This document shows, in pieces, positions 1 to 9,082 of a stretch of 64,000 nt of DNA. The notes below the pieces were generated by a model. The model was not told the DNA's origin, searched no databases, and saw only the letters and a program-made list of their open reading frames with translations. Position 1 is the stretch's first letter. Each line of letters starts with the position of its first letter. The stretch comes from Nonomuraea dietziae (lineage in GTDB: Bacteria; Actinomycetota; Actinomycetes; Streptosporangiales; Streptosporangiaceae), in the NCBI RefSeq assembly GCF_014195505.1, contig NZ_JACIBV010000001.1, positions 4,464,001 through 4,528,000 of the forward strand, in the 5' to 3' direction. The translations under genes and the position numbers were made by a program.

Positions 1-813
1 GAGGGCGCGGCCCCCGTCTGCAGGTTGGAGGTCGGGCACATCTCCAGCGGGATGCGCTTGTCACGGACGTAGGGCCGCGAGCCTGCCGAGCTTGGCGGTG
101 CCGTCCTCGGAGGCGGAGATGTCGTCGATGATGCGCACGCCGTGGCCGAGCCTGTCGGCGCCGCACCACTGGATGGCCTGCCAGATCGACGGCAGCCCGA
201 ACGCCTCGCCCGCGTGGATGGTGAAGTGCGCGTTCTCCCTCTGGAGGTACTCGAACGCGTCGAGGTGCCTGGTGGGAGGGTAGCCCGCCTCGGCTCCCGC
301 GATGTCGAACCCGACCACGCCGACGTCCCTGTAGCGCACGGCCAGCTCGGCGATCTCCATGGAGCGCGCCTGGTGCCGCATGGCGGTGAGCAGCGTGCCC
401 ACCTTGATGCCGGGGACCTGCCCGAACCCCTCCAGGACCGCTTCCACGACCTGGTCGAGGCTGAGGCCCGTGGTGGTGTGCTGCTCGGGGGCGTAGCGGA
501 CCTCGGCGTAGACGACGCCGTCGGCCGCCAGGTCCTCGGCGCACTCGGCGGCCACCCTGACCAGCGACTCGCGGGTCTGCATGACGCCGACGGTGTGGTC
601 GAAGGTCTCGAGGTAGCGCACGAGCGACCCTGAGTCGGAGGCCTCTTCGAACCACTGCCTGAGGTTGTCGGGGTCGGTGGTGGGCAGCCGGTCGTAGCCC
701 GTCTCGCGGGCCAGATCGACGATCGTCTCCGCCCGCAGACCACCGTCGAGATGGTCGTGGAGCAGCACCTTCGGCGCCCGGCGGATCTCGTCAGGGGTGG
801 GTCGCTGGCTCAT
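1..813 (-). CDS. add: Adenosine deaminase, 3' end outside window, apparent frameshift
   Basis: Adenosine deaminase converts adenosine to inosine in purine salvage in the cytoplasm. Visible family motifs are the metal-binding HDHLDGG at residues 19-25, FDIAGAE, the catalytic TIHAGEA and RLGHGVR. The open frame stops after 250 residues at position 61. Reading the minus strand with one base fewer in the three-C run (plus strand 72-74) restores the expected family sequence YVRDKRIPLEMCPTSN to the window edge. So either the gene carries a one-base insertion or the assembly has an error there. The full protein would be about 340-360 residues. The nucleoside uptake and salvage operon lies 4 kb to the right. 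Family identity is very secure; whether the gene works is not. Confidence 0.9.
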
Positions 814-972
814 CTCGTCATCCTACCGCCACCAGCAAAAACACCGATCTTGCAAAGGCTGCCAGAAAACCCCGCTAATCTCGTCGCCCCTGGGGATCCG
901 TCGCCTGGAGGTCACGGGTTCCGCACCGGGACATGGGACCCCCTTGGCGATCGGGGCCTGGCTCGCTCGGGG

Positions 973-1332
973 TTACTCGTCGGGGTCGCGGTTGGCGGTG
1001 TCGGGGGAGAACGCCGGAAGGCAGACCGCGACGTACTCGGCGCCCTCGGCGCCGACGCTGTAGCGGATCTTCTCGCCGGGCTCGGACACGAACGACTGAC
1101 CCGCCGAGACCTCGGTCGTCCCCTCGGCGTGCTCGATCACGACGCTCCCGCGCAGCACCACCGTGTACTCGGTGAACTCGGGCGTCTGCGCGGGCTCCTC
1201 CCAGCCGGGAGGCGCCGTCATGTGCGCGATGGAGACCGCCTCGTCACCGCTGTTCACGCGGCCGATGTGCTCGTCGATGACCTTGCCGCCCGGTACCGGG
1301 ATCCGGGTCACTCCCTCGATCTTTCTCACCAC
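973..1332 (-). CDS. Small cupin-domain protein
   Basis: This is a 119-residue single-domain cupin. A conserved beta-barrel pattern is visible: PGWEEPAQTPEFTEYTVVL followed by the second-motif-like region around AGQSFVSEPGEKIRYS. Such proteins bind a metal or small ligand, but no substrate can be named. The start is GTG (GTG GTG AGA), 4 bases after the stop of the upstream lipoprotein gene, so the two are probably co-transcribed leftward. No signal peptide is seen, so it should be cytoplasmic. Confidence 0.75.
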   Translation of the reverse strand: MVRKIEGVTRIPVPGGKVIDEHIGRVNSGDEAVSIAHMTAPPGWEEPAQTPEFTEYTVVLRGSVVIEHAEGTTEVSAGQSFVSEPGEKIRYSVGAEGAEYVAVCLPAFSPDTANRDPDE

Positions 1333-1336
1333 GTGC

Positions 1337-1969
1337 TCAGTGTGCCACGTCGACCACGAGGCGGTGAGGAGAGGTCAGCTCGGTCACCGAGAACGGCGCG
1401 CGGTGGTCGAGCACGAGCCCGACGCCGACCACGCCTTCGAAGTCGCCGGTCTTCACCACGTTCTGTACGTTGCCGAGGCTCGCCTGGAAGATCGGGCCGC
1501 CGGTCCAGGTGGGCTTCCCCTCGTCGGTGTGGGCGTTGGCGGGCTTGAGCGTGACCTGGAGGTAGGCGCCGCCCCGCACGTCGATCGGCTCGCCCGAGCC
1601 GTCCTGGACCAGTTCGTCCACCCACCTGACGCTGTAGCTCGTGACGTCGCCGTCGAGGTCGATCACCACCCTGTCGAGCGGACCGTGGTCGGCGAACCTG
1701 ACCGTCTTGACCAGGACGGGCTCGCCCGGATCCCCCTCGACCTCGACGTCCCTGGTGCTGGTGGGCACGGGGAGCGCCGTGCCCGCCTGCCCGGGGGCCG
1801 AGGAGGCGCCGCCCGGGCTGGGGCTCGGCCCGGTCACGCCGGGATGGGCCGCGCCGGTCGTGCCGGCGCCGCTGGACGACGAGCCCGCCCCACCTGGCGC
1901 CTGGTTCGGCCCGCAGGCCACCAGGACGGCGAGGCAGCTCACGAGAGCGCCGACGCGCGAAAGCCGCAT
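1337..1969 (-). CDS. AMIN-like domain lipoprotein
   Basis: This predicted lipoprotein has 210 residues from the chosen ATG at 1969. A longer frame reaches 2047, but its extra 26 residues are Arg/Pro-rich and precede an obvious signal peptide. The hydrophobic segment ends in the lipobox LVAC at Cys19, followed by a Gly/Ser/Thr/Pro-rich linker to about residue 65. The C-terminal half, with VRFADHGPLDRVVIDL and LVVDVAH, resembles the AMIN-like beta domain of actinobacterial lipoproteins. A cell-wall role is only inferred. It lies 4 bases before the cupin gene. Confidence 0.75.
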   Translation of the reverse strand: MRLSRVGALVSCLAVLVACGPNQAPGGAGSSSSGAGTTGAAHPGVTGPSPSPGGASSAPGQAGTALPVPTSTRDVEVEGDPGEPVLVKTVRFADHGPLDRVVIDLDGDVTSYSVRWVDELVQDGSGEPIDVRGGAYLQVTLKPANAHTDEGKPTWTGGPIFQASLGNVQNVVKTGDFEGVVGVGLVLDHRAPFSVTELTSPHRLVVDVAH

Positions 1970-2100
1970 ATCTCGTAGGTTCCCTGCTCGTGGAGGGCTC
2001 ATGCGCCTGGCCGCCGAGCCATGCCGAACAGGCCTGTGACCGGCCACGCGCGCGAAGGCGCCGGGCCCCCTCGGAAGGGAGACCGGCGCCCCGCGGCGAA

Positions 2101-3510
2101 TCAGACCGTCTCGAGGACCTTGTCCTGGTCGCGCTCGACCGCGGCAACCCTGCGGAAGTTCAGCCCCGTGGCCGAGACCAGCAGCCCGACCACCGCCAGG
2201 ATCAGCGGCACCATGATCGAGCTCTTGAGCGAGTCGATGGTGACGGCGCCGTCCGCGCCCGAGGTCAGCACCGCGGTGACCACGGCCAGCACGACGGCCC
2301 CGCCGACCTGACCCGAGGTGTTGAGCATGCCCGAGGCCAGACCCTGCTCGTCGTCGTGGACCCCGTTGGTGGCCTGGATGTTGAGCGAGGGGAAGGACAG
2401 CGCGAACGCGATGCCCAGCAGCACCATGCCGGGCAGGACCAGCCCGCCCATGCTCGGGTTCTCGTCGATGCCGAGGAAGAAGGCGTAGCCTCCGGCCAGC
2501 GCGGCGGCGCCGATCACGATGAGCCTGGCGGTGCCGAACCTGTCGGCGAGGTCACCCATCTTGGTGGAGGTGATCGCCACCAGCAGGCCGGCGGGCAGGA
2601 AGGCGAGCGCGGTCTGCAGCGCCGACCAGTGCAGCAGGTTCTGGAAGTACTGCATGGCGGCGAACTGGAAGCCGATGTAGGAGCCCATCAGGATGACCAG
2701 TCCCAGGTTGGCCCTGACGATCGGGGCCGAGCGCAGCAGGCCGAGCCGTACGAGCGGGTGCTTGACCCTCAGCTCGGTGAAGACGAACAGGCCGAGCAGC
2801 GCGAAGGAGAGCACCAGGGAGCCGATCGTGCGCACCGACAGCCATCCGACCTCGGGCGCCTGCACGACCGTGAAGACCAGCAGCAGCATCGAGGCGGTGA
2901 TGAGGACCGCGCCGACCAGGTCGTAGCCGCCTCCTGCCCGCTCCTCCTTCACCTTCGGCAGCACCTTGAGCGCGGCGACCAGCGCGATGATCGCGACGGG
3001 CACCGGCATCAGGAAGGTCCAGCGCCAGCCCAGCTCGGTCAGCAGGCCCGACAGCACCAGCCCGAGCGAGAAACCACTGGCCCCCGAGGCGGTGAAGATG
3101 CTCAGCGCCTTGTTGCGGGCGGGTCCTTCAGGGAAGGTCGTCGTGATGATCGACAAGGCGGCCGGCGCGGTGAAGGCCGCGGCCATGCCCTTCACGAAAC
3201 GGGCGGCGATCAGCAGCGCGCCGTCGTCGACGATACCGCCGATCAGGGAGGCTGCCGCGAAGACCGCCAGCGCGGCCAGGAACACCCTGCGCCGGCCGAG
3301 AAGGTCGGCGGTCCTGCCCCCGAGTAGCAGAAGACCGCCGTACCCCAGCACGTAACCGCTGACAACCCATTGCAGAGAAGAAGGAGAAAGGCCCAGGTCC
3401 GCCTGGATGGAGGGCAGCGCGACACCGACCATCGACACGTCCAGGGCGTCAAGGAACATCACAGCTGAGAGCACGACGAGCGCGCCCCATCGAGCAGAAG
3501 TGGAGGACAT
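2101..3510 (-). CDS. MFS transporter, DHA2 (EmrB/QacA-like) family
   Basis: This is a probable proton-driven drug efflux pump of 469 residues with about 14 hydrophobic segments, as expected for DHA2. The family motif between helices 2 and 3 reads GGRTADLLGRRR, and the first helix carries LDALDVSMVGVALPSI. The ATG at 3510 was preferred over that at 3537, because the upstream nine codons run into the palindromic operator region. It is divergent from a MarR gene 87 bases away, which makes a self-contained inducible efflux unit likely. The drug or signal is unknown. Confidence 0.9.
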   Translation of the reverse strand: MSSTSARWGALVVLSAVMFLDALDVSMVGVALPSIQADLGLSPSSLQWVVSGYVLGYGGLLLLGGRTADLLGRRRVFLAALAVFAAASLIGGIVDDGALLIAARFVKGMAAAFTAPAALSIITTTFPEGPARNKALSIFTASGASGFSLGLVLSGLLTELGWRWTFLMPVPVAIIALVAALKVLPKVKEERAGGGYDLVGAVLITASMLLLVFTVVQAPEVGWLSVRTIGSLVLSFALLGLFVFTELRVKHPLVRLGLLRSAPIVRANLGLVILMGSYIGFQFAAMQYFQNLLHWSALQTALAFLPAGLLVAITSTKMGDLADRFGTARLIVIGAAALAGGYAFFLGIDENPSMGGLVLPGMVLLGIAFALSFPSLNIQATNGVHDDEQGLASGMLNTSGQVGGAVVLAVVTAVLTSGADGAVTIDSLKSSIMVPLILAVVGLLVSATGLNFRRVAAVERDQDKVLETV

Positions 3511-3525
3511 GAAGACAGAGACTAC

Positions 3526-3567
3526 ATGCATCTGCATCTAATGCAACAGAATTTAATGCAGTTGCAT
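3526..3567. promoter_or_regulatory. Probable MarR operator between efflux pump and marR
   Basis: Two perfect palindromes of the form ATGCA-N2-TGCAT lie at 3526-3537 and 3556-3567, with centres 30 bases apart (about three helical turns). A further half-site ATGCAAC at 3541-3547 pairs with GTTGCAT at 3561-3567. The block covers the shared promoter region of the divergent transporter and regulator. By analogy with MarR-family pairs it should bind the adjacent regulator. Confidence 0.65.
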
Positions 3568-3597
3568 AGGAGTTAACCGGATGGTATTCTCCGCGAC

Positions 3598-3972
3598 ATG
3601 AACGACGAGGCCGTGGTCGCTGCCTGGCACGACGTCCTGGCCAAACACGCGAAGACCCTGTGCGCGCTCGAGCGCGAGCTCGGCGACAAGTACGACCTGG
3701 GGGTCAGCGAGTTCGAGGTGCTCGACCGCATCGTCTCCAACGAGTGCAGGAAGTTCCGCGTGCAGGAGCTCGCCGACGAGGTGCACCTGAGCCAGAGCGC
3801 CCTGTCTCGCGTCGTCGCCCGCCTGGAGAAGGGCGGCCTGGTCACGCGCGGGGTGTGCGACATGGACCGCAGGGGCGTGTTCGTCTGCATCACCGACGAG
3901 GGCCGCGCCCGTCACGCTGCCGCCCTGCCGGCGCATCGCGCCGTCCTGAGCGCCGTCTTCGCGCCGGCCTGA
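3598..3972 (+). CDS. MarR-family transcriptional regulator
   Basis: This 124-residue MarR-type winged-helix regulator has a recognition region FRVQELADEVHLSQSALSR and the typical wing sequence GGLVTRGVCDMDRRGVFVCITDEG. It is divergent from the DHA2 efflux gene, with palindromic sites in the gap, so it most likely represses the pump and itself until a ligand binds. The C-terminal dimerisation helix is short compared with most MarR proteins (usually 140-160 residues), but there is no sign of truncation. Confidence 0.88.
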   Translation: MNDEAVVAAWHDVLAKHAKTLCALERELGDKYDLGVSEFEVLDRIVSNECRKFRVQELADEVHLSQSALSRVVARLEKGGLVTRGVCDMDRRGVFVCITDEGRARHAAALPAHRAVLSAVFAPA

Positions 3973-4078
3973 CACCTCACAGGCGTCGCGCCGTGGCCCG
4001 GGAGAACACCTGTCCGAGCGCCACAGGACAGGCCCGTTCCTCCAGAATGGTCATGACACGCTGACGCGAGGAGGACGG

Positions 4079-4897
4079 ATGGGCGAGATGCTGGGCACCG
4101 TGGAGGTGCTGCGCAGGTACCCCGTGAAGGGTCTGCTCGGCGAGGAGATCGCCGGCGGCGACGTCGCGGCGACCGGTCTCACGGGCGATCGGGGCCTCGC
4201 CCTGGTCGACGCCGAGACCGGCAAGGTCGCCAGCCCCAAGAACCCGCGCGTTTGGCGCGGCATGCTCGCCCTGTCCGCCGCCATCGACTCAGGCGGGGTC
4301 CGCGTGAGCCTGCCGGACGGCGGGAGCGTCCGGGCCGGCGATCCGCACGTGGACGAGGTGCTCTCGCGCGCCCTCGGCAGGAGGGTGACGCTCACCTCGA
4401 CACCCCCCGAGAAGGCGGCGCTGGAGCGGGCGGTGCCCGAGGAGGTGCTCAGCGAGGGTGTGACGGCACGGGTGACCGTCCAGGAGAGCGTGCTGGGCGC
4501 GGGCTCGCCTCCCGGCACGTTCTTCGACTACGCGCCGCTGCATCTGGTGACGACCTCGGCCATCGCCGCCACGGGCGTGGAGGCGGTGCGCTACCGCCCC
4601 AACCTCGTCATCCGTACGGCAGGCGAAGGCTACGTCGAGAACGGGTGGGCGGGCGCGGAGGTCGCGGTGGGCGAGGAGGTCGTGCTGCGGGTGACCGTGC
4701 CGACGCCGCGCTGCGCGGTTCCGACGCTGGAGCACGGCGCGCTGCCCCGCGACACCTCGGCCCTGCGCACGCCCGCCGCGCACAACCTGGTCGAGCCGCT
4801 GCCGGGCTACGGACCGCGCCCGTGCGTCGGCGTCTACGCGGAGGTGCTGCGCCCCGGCCGGATCACATCAGGCGATCAGGTCCGCCTCCTCGACTGA
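4079..4897 (+). CDS. MOSC domain protein (MOSC N-terminal barrel plus MOSC)
   Basis: This 272-residue protein has an N-terminal MOSC_N beta barrel (VLRRYPVKGLLGEE) and a C-terminal MOSC domain. The conserved cysteine expected to bind sulfur or molybdenum cofactor is in PTPRCAVPT. MOSC proteins include Moco sulfurases and molybdenum-dependent N-hydroxylated-substrate reductases, so a redox role with Moco is inferred. The ATG has a strong GAGGAGGA ribosome site. It is convergent with thymidine phosphorylase, with a hairpin between them. Confidence 0.85.
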   Translation: MGEMLGTVEVLRRYPVKGLLGEEIAGGDVAATGLTGDRGLALVDAETGKVASPKNPRVWRGMLALSAAIDSGGVRVSLPDGGSVRAGDPHVDEVLSRALGRRVTLTSTPPEKAALERAVPEEVLSEGVTARVTVQESVLGAGSPPGTFFDYAPLHLVTTSAIAATGVEAVRYRPNLVIRTAGEGYVENGWAGAEVAVGEEVVLRVTVPTPRCAVPTLEHGALPRDTSALRTPAAHNLVEPLPGYGPRPCVGVYAEVLRPGRITSGDQVRLLD

Positions 4898-4921
4898 CGC
4901 GGGCAGGCGCCCTGCCTCGCA

Positions 4922-4963
4922 CGCTGACGTCCGCCTGCCGTCGGGGACGGACGGACGTCAGCG
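4922..4963. terminator. Bidirectional hairpin terminator
   Basis: Perfect 12-base inverted arms CGCTGACGTCCG and CGGACGTCAGCG flank an 18-base loop between the convergent MOSC and thymidine phosphorylase genes. There is no T-tract, as is common for high-GC actinobacterial terminators. Confidence 0.65.
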
Positions 4964-4972
4964 CCGCGCCGA

Positions 4973-6250
4973 TCAGGCCGTGACGCGCTCGATCACCAGG
5001 GGCAGCAGGGCGGGGTCGCTCGCGGGGCCGACCTCGTAGGCGCCTTCCAGCGCCGCCAGAGCCCTGTCGAAGCGCGCGGTCTCGTCGGCGTGCAGCGTCA
5101 TCAGCGGCTGCCCCTCCCGCACCAGGTCTCCCGGCTTGGCGTGCAGCATGACGCCCGCGCCGAACGACACCGGGTCCTCCTTGCGCGCCCTGCCGGCGCC
5201 CAGACGCCAGGCCGCGAGCCCCACGCCGTAGGCGTCCAGCCGGGTGAGCACCCCTGAGGCGGGACACGAGATGGTCATCGTCTCCGCCGCCCTGGGCAGG
5301 ACGCCGTCGGGGTCGCCGCCCTGGGCGGAGATCATCCTGCGCCATGCGTCCATGGCCGAGCCGTCCTTCAACGCCTCGGCGGGATCCCTGCCCGAGACGC
5401 CGGCGGCGTCGAGCATCTCCCTCGCCAGCCGTACCGTCAGCTCCACCACGTCGGAGGGTCCGCCGCCGGCGAGCACCTCGACCGACTCGGCGACCTCGAG
5501 CGCGTTGCCCACCGCGAGGCCCAGCGGCCTGTCCATCGCCGTCAGCAGCGCGACGGTGCGCACGCCCGCGTCGGTGCCGAGCGCCACCATCGTGGTGGCC
5601 AGCTCCCTCGCGTGCGCGACGTCCTTCATGAACGCGCCCGAGCCGACCTTCACGTCGAGGACCAGCGAGCCGGTCCCCTCGGCGATCTTCTTGGACATGA
5701 TCGAGGAGGCGATCAGCGGGATCGACTCGACCGTGCCCGTCACGTCGCGCAGCGCGTACAGCTTCTTGTCGGCCGGCGCGAGGCCCGAGCCCGCCGCGCA
5801 GACGACGGCGCCCGCGCTCCGCAGGACCGAGAGCATCTCCTCGTTGGACAGCGAGGCCCGCCATCCTGGGATGGACTCCAGCTTGTCCAGCGTGCCGCCG
5901 GTGTGACCGAGGCCGCGCCCCGACAGCTGGGGGACGTACGCGCCGCAGGCCGCCACCAGCGGGGCGAGCGGAAGCGTGATCTTGTCTCCGACGCCGCCCG
6001 TGGAGTGCTTGTCCGCGGTGGGCCTGTCGAGCATCGACCAGTCCATGCGCTCGCCCGTGCGGATCATCGCCTGGGTCCAGTCGGCGATCTCGCGCCTGTC
6101 CATGCCGTTCAGCAGGATCGCCATGGCCAGCGAGGACATCTGCTCGTCGGCGACCTCCCCGCGGGTGTAGGCGCCGATCACCCAGTCGATCTGCTCGGTG
6201 CTGAGCGCGCCCTGGTCGCGCTTGGTGACGATGACCTCGATGACGTCCAT
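4973..6250 (-). CDS. deoA: Thymidine phosphorylase
   Basis: This enzyme phosphorolyses thymidine and deoxyuridine to the base and deoxyribose-1-phosphate. The 425-residue product shows the family hallmarks: VITKRD-like start, DKHSTGGVGDK phosphate-binding segment, SGRGLGHTGGTLDKLES and KVGSGAFMK. The ATG at 6250 begins 2 bases after the cytidine deaminase stop, so the genes are translationally linked. The much longer frame to 6487 is a shadow over the deaminase gene. It is the last gene of the nucleoside uptake operon. Confidence 0.96.
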   Translation of the reverse strand: MDVIEVIVTKRDQGALSTEQIDWVIGAYTRGEVADEQMSSLAMAILLNGMDRREIADWTQAMIRTGERMDWSMLDRPTADKHSTGGVGDKITLPLAPLVAACGAYVPQLSGRGLGHTGGTLDKLESIPGWRASLSNEEMLSVLRSAGAVVCAAGSGLAPADKKLYALRDVTGTVESIPLIASSIMSKKIAEGTGSLVLDVKVGSGAFMKDVAHARELATTMVALGTDAGVRTVALLTAMDRPLGLAVGNALEVAESVEVLAGGGPSDVVELTVRLAREMLDAAGVSGRDPAEALKDGSAMDAWRRMISAQGGDPDGVLPRAAETMTISCPASGVLTRLDAYGVGLAAWRLGAGRARKEDPVSFGAGVMLHAKPGDLVREGQPLMTLHADETARFDRALAALEGAYEVGPASDPALLPLVIERVTA

Positions 6251-6252
6251 GC

Positions 6253-6648
6253 TCAGGCCCCCCTGGACAGGTCGTCGGGACCGAAGGCGTACGGCAGGAC
6301 GTCGCCCATCCGCCTGGGCCCGTCGGGCGTCTCGACCAGCAACTCCTCGCCGCCGAACTCGTAGAGCAGCTGGCGGCAGCGTCCGCACGGCATGAGCAGC
6401 TCGCCGTGGCCGTCGACGCAGGTGAAGGCGACCAGGCGCCCGCCGCCCGAGGCGTGCAGCGCCGAGACCAGGCCGCACTCCGCGCACAGGCCGAGGCCGT
6501 AGGAGGCGTTCTCGACGTTGCAGCCGGTGACGACGCGCCCGTCGTCGACCAGCGCCGCGGCGCCCACGGGGAACTTGGAGTAGGGCGCGTAGGCGTTCTG
6601 CATGGCCTGCGCGGCCTGGTCGCGAAGGGCGTCCCAGTCGATGCTCAA
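6253..6648 (-). CDS. cdd: Cytidine deaminase
   Basis: This zinc enzyme deaminates cytidine and deoxycytidine. It has 131 residues, the normal length of the homotetrameric form. Zinc-site motifs are CNVENASYGLGLCAE (with the catalytic Glu in the CAE element) and PCGRCRQ. No ATG fits: the start chosen is TTG at 6648, which overlaps the stop of the upstream permease (TTGA), indicating translational coupling. Longer in-frame extension into the permease gene is not protein-like. Confidence 0.94.
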   Translation of the reverse strand: MSIDWDALRDQAAQAMQNAYAPYSKFPVGAAALVDDGRVVTGCNVENASYGLGLCAECGLVSALHASGGGRLVAFTCVDGHGELLMPCGRCRQLLYEFGGEELLVETPDGPRRMGDVLPYAFGPDDLSRGA

Positions 6649-7943
6649 TGCTGCTCCCCGCGGCGGTAGCGCACGCCGTCGGCCTTGGGCATCCGCAGGC
6701 GCTGGGAGGCGACCAGGAGGACCAGGAGCGTCAGGACGTGCGGGGTGATGAAGACGAACTCGTTCGGCAGCCTGTCGACGGTCATCCACAGCCACATCAG
6801 GACGACCACGCCCATGGCGGCGAACGCCATGACGGTGTAGTCCCTGGCCCCGGCCACGGCGGCGGCGGCCGTCTCACGCGACGACGACAGCAACTGCCTG
6901 ATCCTGTTGCCGACGTAGAGCAGCAGCAGGATGGCGCCGAACAGGAAGAAGCTGGTCACGGCGGCCGAGCTGCGCAGCTGGAGGCCGTCGGCGTAGCCGA
7001 ACAGCGAGGCTCCCGCGGCGAGGCCGCCTGGACGCCAGTTGCCGAAGATCATGGCGGCGAGGCCGATGAAGCCTCGTCCGCCGGTCTGGCCCTCGACGTA
7101 CTTGGTGGTGAAGAAGACCAGGAACACGCCGCCGAGCCCGGCCAGCGCGCCCGAGATGACGGTCGCGATGTACTTGGTGAGGTAGACGTTCACGCCGAGC
7201 GACTCGGCCGCCCACGGATTCTCGCCCGCCGAGCGCAGCCTGAGGCCGAACGCCGTCCGCCAGAGCACGAAGTAGGTCAGCGGGATCAACGCGACGGCCA
7301 CGATGACCAGGAGGCCCACGTTGTGGGTGAGCCCGCGCAGGATGCCGGCGACGTCAGAGACGAGGAACCAGTGCGTGTTCTCCAGTGCGCCGAGCACGTC
7401 GGGCCCGGAGGAGAACAGCGGCAGGCTCACCTCGGGCGGCCTGGAGGCCAGCGCGGGCGAGGTGGTGATGCCCGCTCCCGCCTCGGCGGCCGGGGTGCCC
7501 TCGGCGTACAGGACCTCCGACAGGAACCTGGTGACCCCGGGCCCCAGCAGGTTGATCGCGACGCCGCTGATGATGTGGTCGACGCCGAAGCCGACGGTGG
7601 CGATGGCGTGCAGCAGCCCGCCGATCGCGCCCGCGGCCAGCCCCGCCACCAGCGCGGCCTGCCAGCCCCACTGGTAGCCGGCCCAGCCGGCGAACCAGGT
7701 GCCGAGCACCATCATGCCTTCCAGACCGATGTTGACCACACCGGCCCGCTCCGCCCACAGACCGCCCAGACCGGCCAGTCCGATGGGTACGGCCAGCACC
7801 AGCGCCGCCTGGAAGATGCCGGAGGAGGTGATGTCGACCTTCCCCGTGACGACCCTGACCAGGGCCAGCACCAGGATCAGCACCGCGACGGCGATGAGCG
7901 TCAGGTGGTACTTCCTGACCCTGGGAGCATCGAGCACGCTCAT
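6645..7943 (-). CDS. Nucleoside ABC transporter permease (second)
   Basis: This 432-residue integral membrane protein of the branched-chain-amino-acid/ribose type permease family has about ten membrane segments. A conserved GLAGLGGLWAERAGVVNIGLEGMM segment is split over residues 55-80, followed by SAGENPWAAESLGV and GRGFIGLAAMIFGNWRP. The last two are typical of permeases that work with BMP lipoproteins in nucleoside uptake. ATG overlaps the stop of the first permease (ATGA) and its own stop overlaps the cdd start. Confidence 0.92.
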   Translation of the reverse strand: MSVLDAPRVRKYHLTLIAVAVLILVLALVRVVTGKVDITSSGIFQAALVLAVPIGLAGLGGLWAERAGVVNIGLEGMMVLGTWFAGWAGYQWGWQAALVAGLAAGAIGGLLHAIATVGFGVDHIISGVAINLLGPGVTRFLSEVLYAEGTPAAEAGAGITTSPALASRPPEVSLPLFSSGPDVLGALENTHWFLVSDVAGILRGLTHNVGLLVIVAVALIPLTYFVLWRTAFGLRLRSAGENPWAAESLGVNVYLTKYIATVISGALAGLGGVFLVFFTTKYVEGQTGGRGFIGLAAMIFGNWRPGGLAAGASLFGYADGLQLRSSAAVTSFFLFGAILLLLYVGNRIRQLLSSSRETAAAAVAGARDYTVMAFAAMGVVVLMWLWMTVDRLPNEFVFITPHVLTLLVLLVASQRLRMPKADGVRYRRGEQH

Positions 7944-9082
7944 GCGGTCACCTCTACGCGGTTGGTCGTGGCGAGCTGACGCGCGGCACGACGTTCCTCC
8001 TGGCGCAGCGCCATCCTGCTGGTGATCTCGTTGGCGATGACCACCAGCAGCACGATCGTGCCCTGCATGATCATGATGACCGAGGGCGGGACGTCGGCGA
8101 ACTGCAGCGGCCCCTGCGCCCTGTCGAGGAAGCCGAACAGCAGCGCCGCGACCGCGATGCCGACCGGCTTGTTACGGCCGAGCAGCGCCACCGCGATGCC
8201 GAGGAAGCCGAGGCCCGCCGTGAAGCTCGTGCCGAAGTTGTGGGTGCGGCCCAGGATCTCCGGCAGGCCGATCAGGCCCGCGATCGCGCCCGAGAGCACC
8301 ATCGCGGAGATGACCATCTTCTTCGGCCTGACGCCCGAGGCGAGGGCGGCGATGGAGTTGAGGCCGCTGGCCTTGACGTCGAAGCCGAAGCGGGTGCGCT
8401 CCAGCACCACCCACAGCACGATGCCGAGCACGATCGCCACGCCGAGGAAGCCCCACAGCCCCGCGCCCCTGGGCGCGGGCAGGCCGAACATCGTGAACAG
8501 GAAGTTGAAGTTGGGGAACCAGCCCGACTCGGGGATGTCGGCGGTCGTGACCGTCAGCTGCCCCTCGGGGCGAGGGCCCTGGAACGGGCCGCGCAGCAGG
8601 AACGCGGAGAGGTTGATCGCGATGTAGTTCAGCATGATGGTCGCGATGACCTCGTTGACGCCCCTGCCGACCTTCATGAGGGCGGGGATCAGCGCGTAGA
8701 GGCCGCCGACGGCCGCCGCCACCACGATGATGACCGCGATCTGGATCGGCGCGGGAGCGGTGAAGGTCGCGCCCACGTAGGCGGCGCAGATGGCCGCGAT
8801 GCGGTACTGACCCTCGACGCCGATGTTGAAGAGGTTCATCCGGAAGCCGACGGCCACCGCGAGACCCGCGATGAACAGGGGCACCGCCCTGTTGATCACG
8901 GTGGCGATGCCGCTGACCACGGAGGTGGAGGTCGAGCCGAAGTCGAAGAACGCGCCGAAGGCGGCGACGGGATCGGCTCCCGCGGCGAGAATCGCCACGC
9001 TGGAGATCGCCAGCGCCAGCACGATGGCGACGACCGCGCCGCCCACCGTCAGCAGCAGGCGATTGAGCCCTGCGGGCATCAT
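7940..9082 (-). CDS. Nucleoside ABC transporter permease (first)
   Basis: This 380-residue permease partners the downstream one. About nine hydrophobic segments are visible, with the diagnostic RMNLFNIGVEGQYRIAA motif and GRGVNEVIATIMLNYIA, both characteristic of the YufP/NupP group. Start and stop codons overlap those of its neighbours by 4 bases on both sides, so the four transport genes form one tightly coupled unit. Confidence 0.93.
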   Translation of the reverse strand: MMPAGLNRLLLTVGGAVVAIVLALAISSVAILAAGADPVAAFGAFFDFGSTSTSVVSGIATVINRAVPLFIAGLAVAVGFRMNLFNIGVEGQYRIAAICAAYVGATFTAPAPIQIAVIIVVAAAVGGLYALIPALMKVGRGVNEVIATIMLNYIAINLSAFLLRGPFQGPRPEGQLTVTTADIPESGWFPNFNFLFTMFGLPAPRGAGLWGFLGVAIVLGIVLWVVLERTRFGFDVKASGLNSIAALASGVRPKKMVISAMVLSGAIAGLIGLPEILGRTHNFGTSFTAGLGFLGIAVALLGRNKPVGIAVAALLFGFLDRAQGPLQFADVPPSVIMIMQGTIVLLVVIANEITSRMALRQEERRAARQLATTNRVEVTA

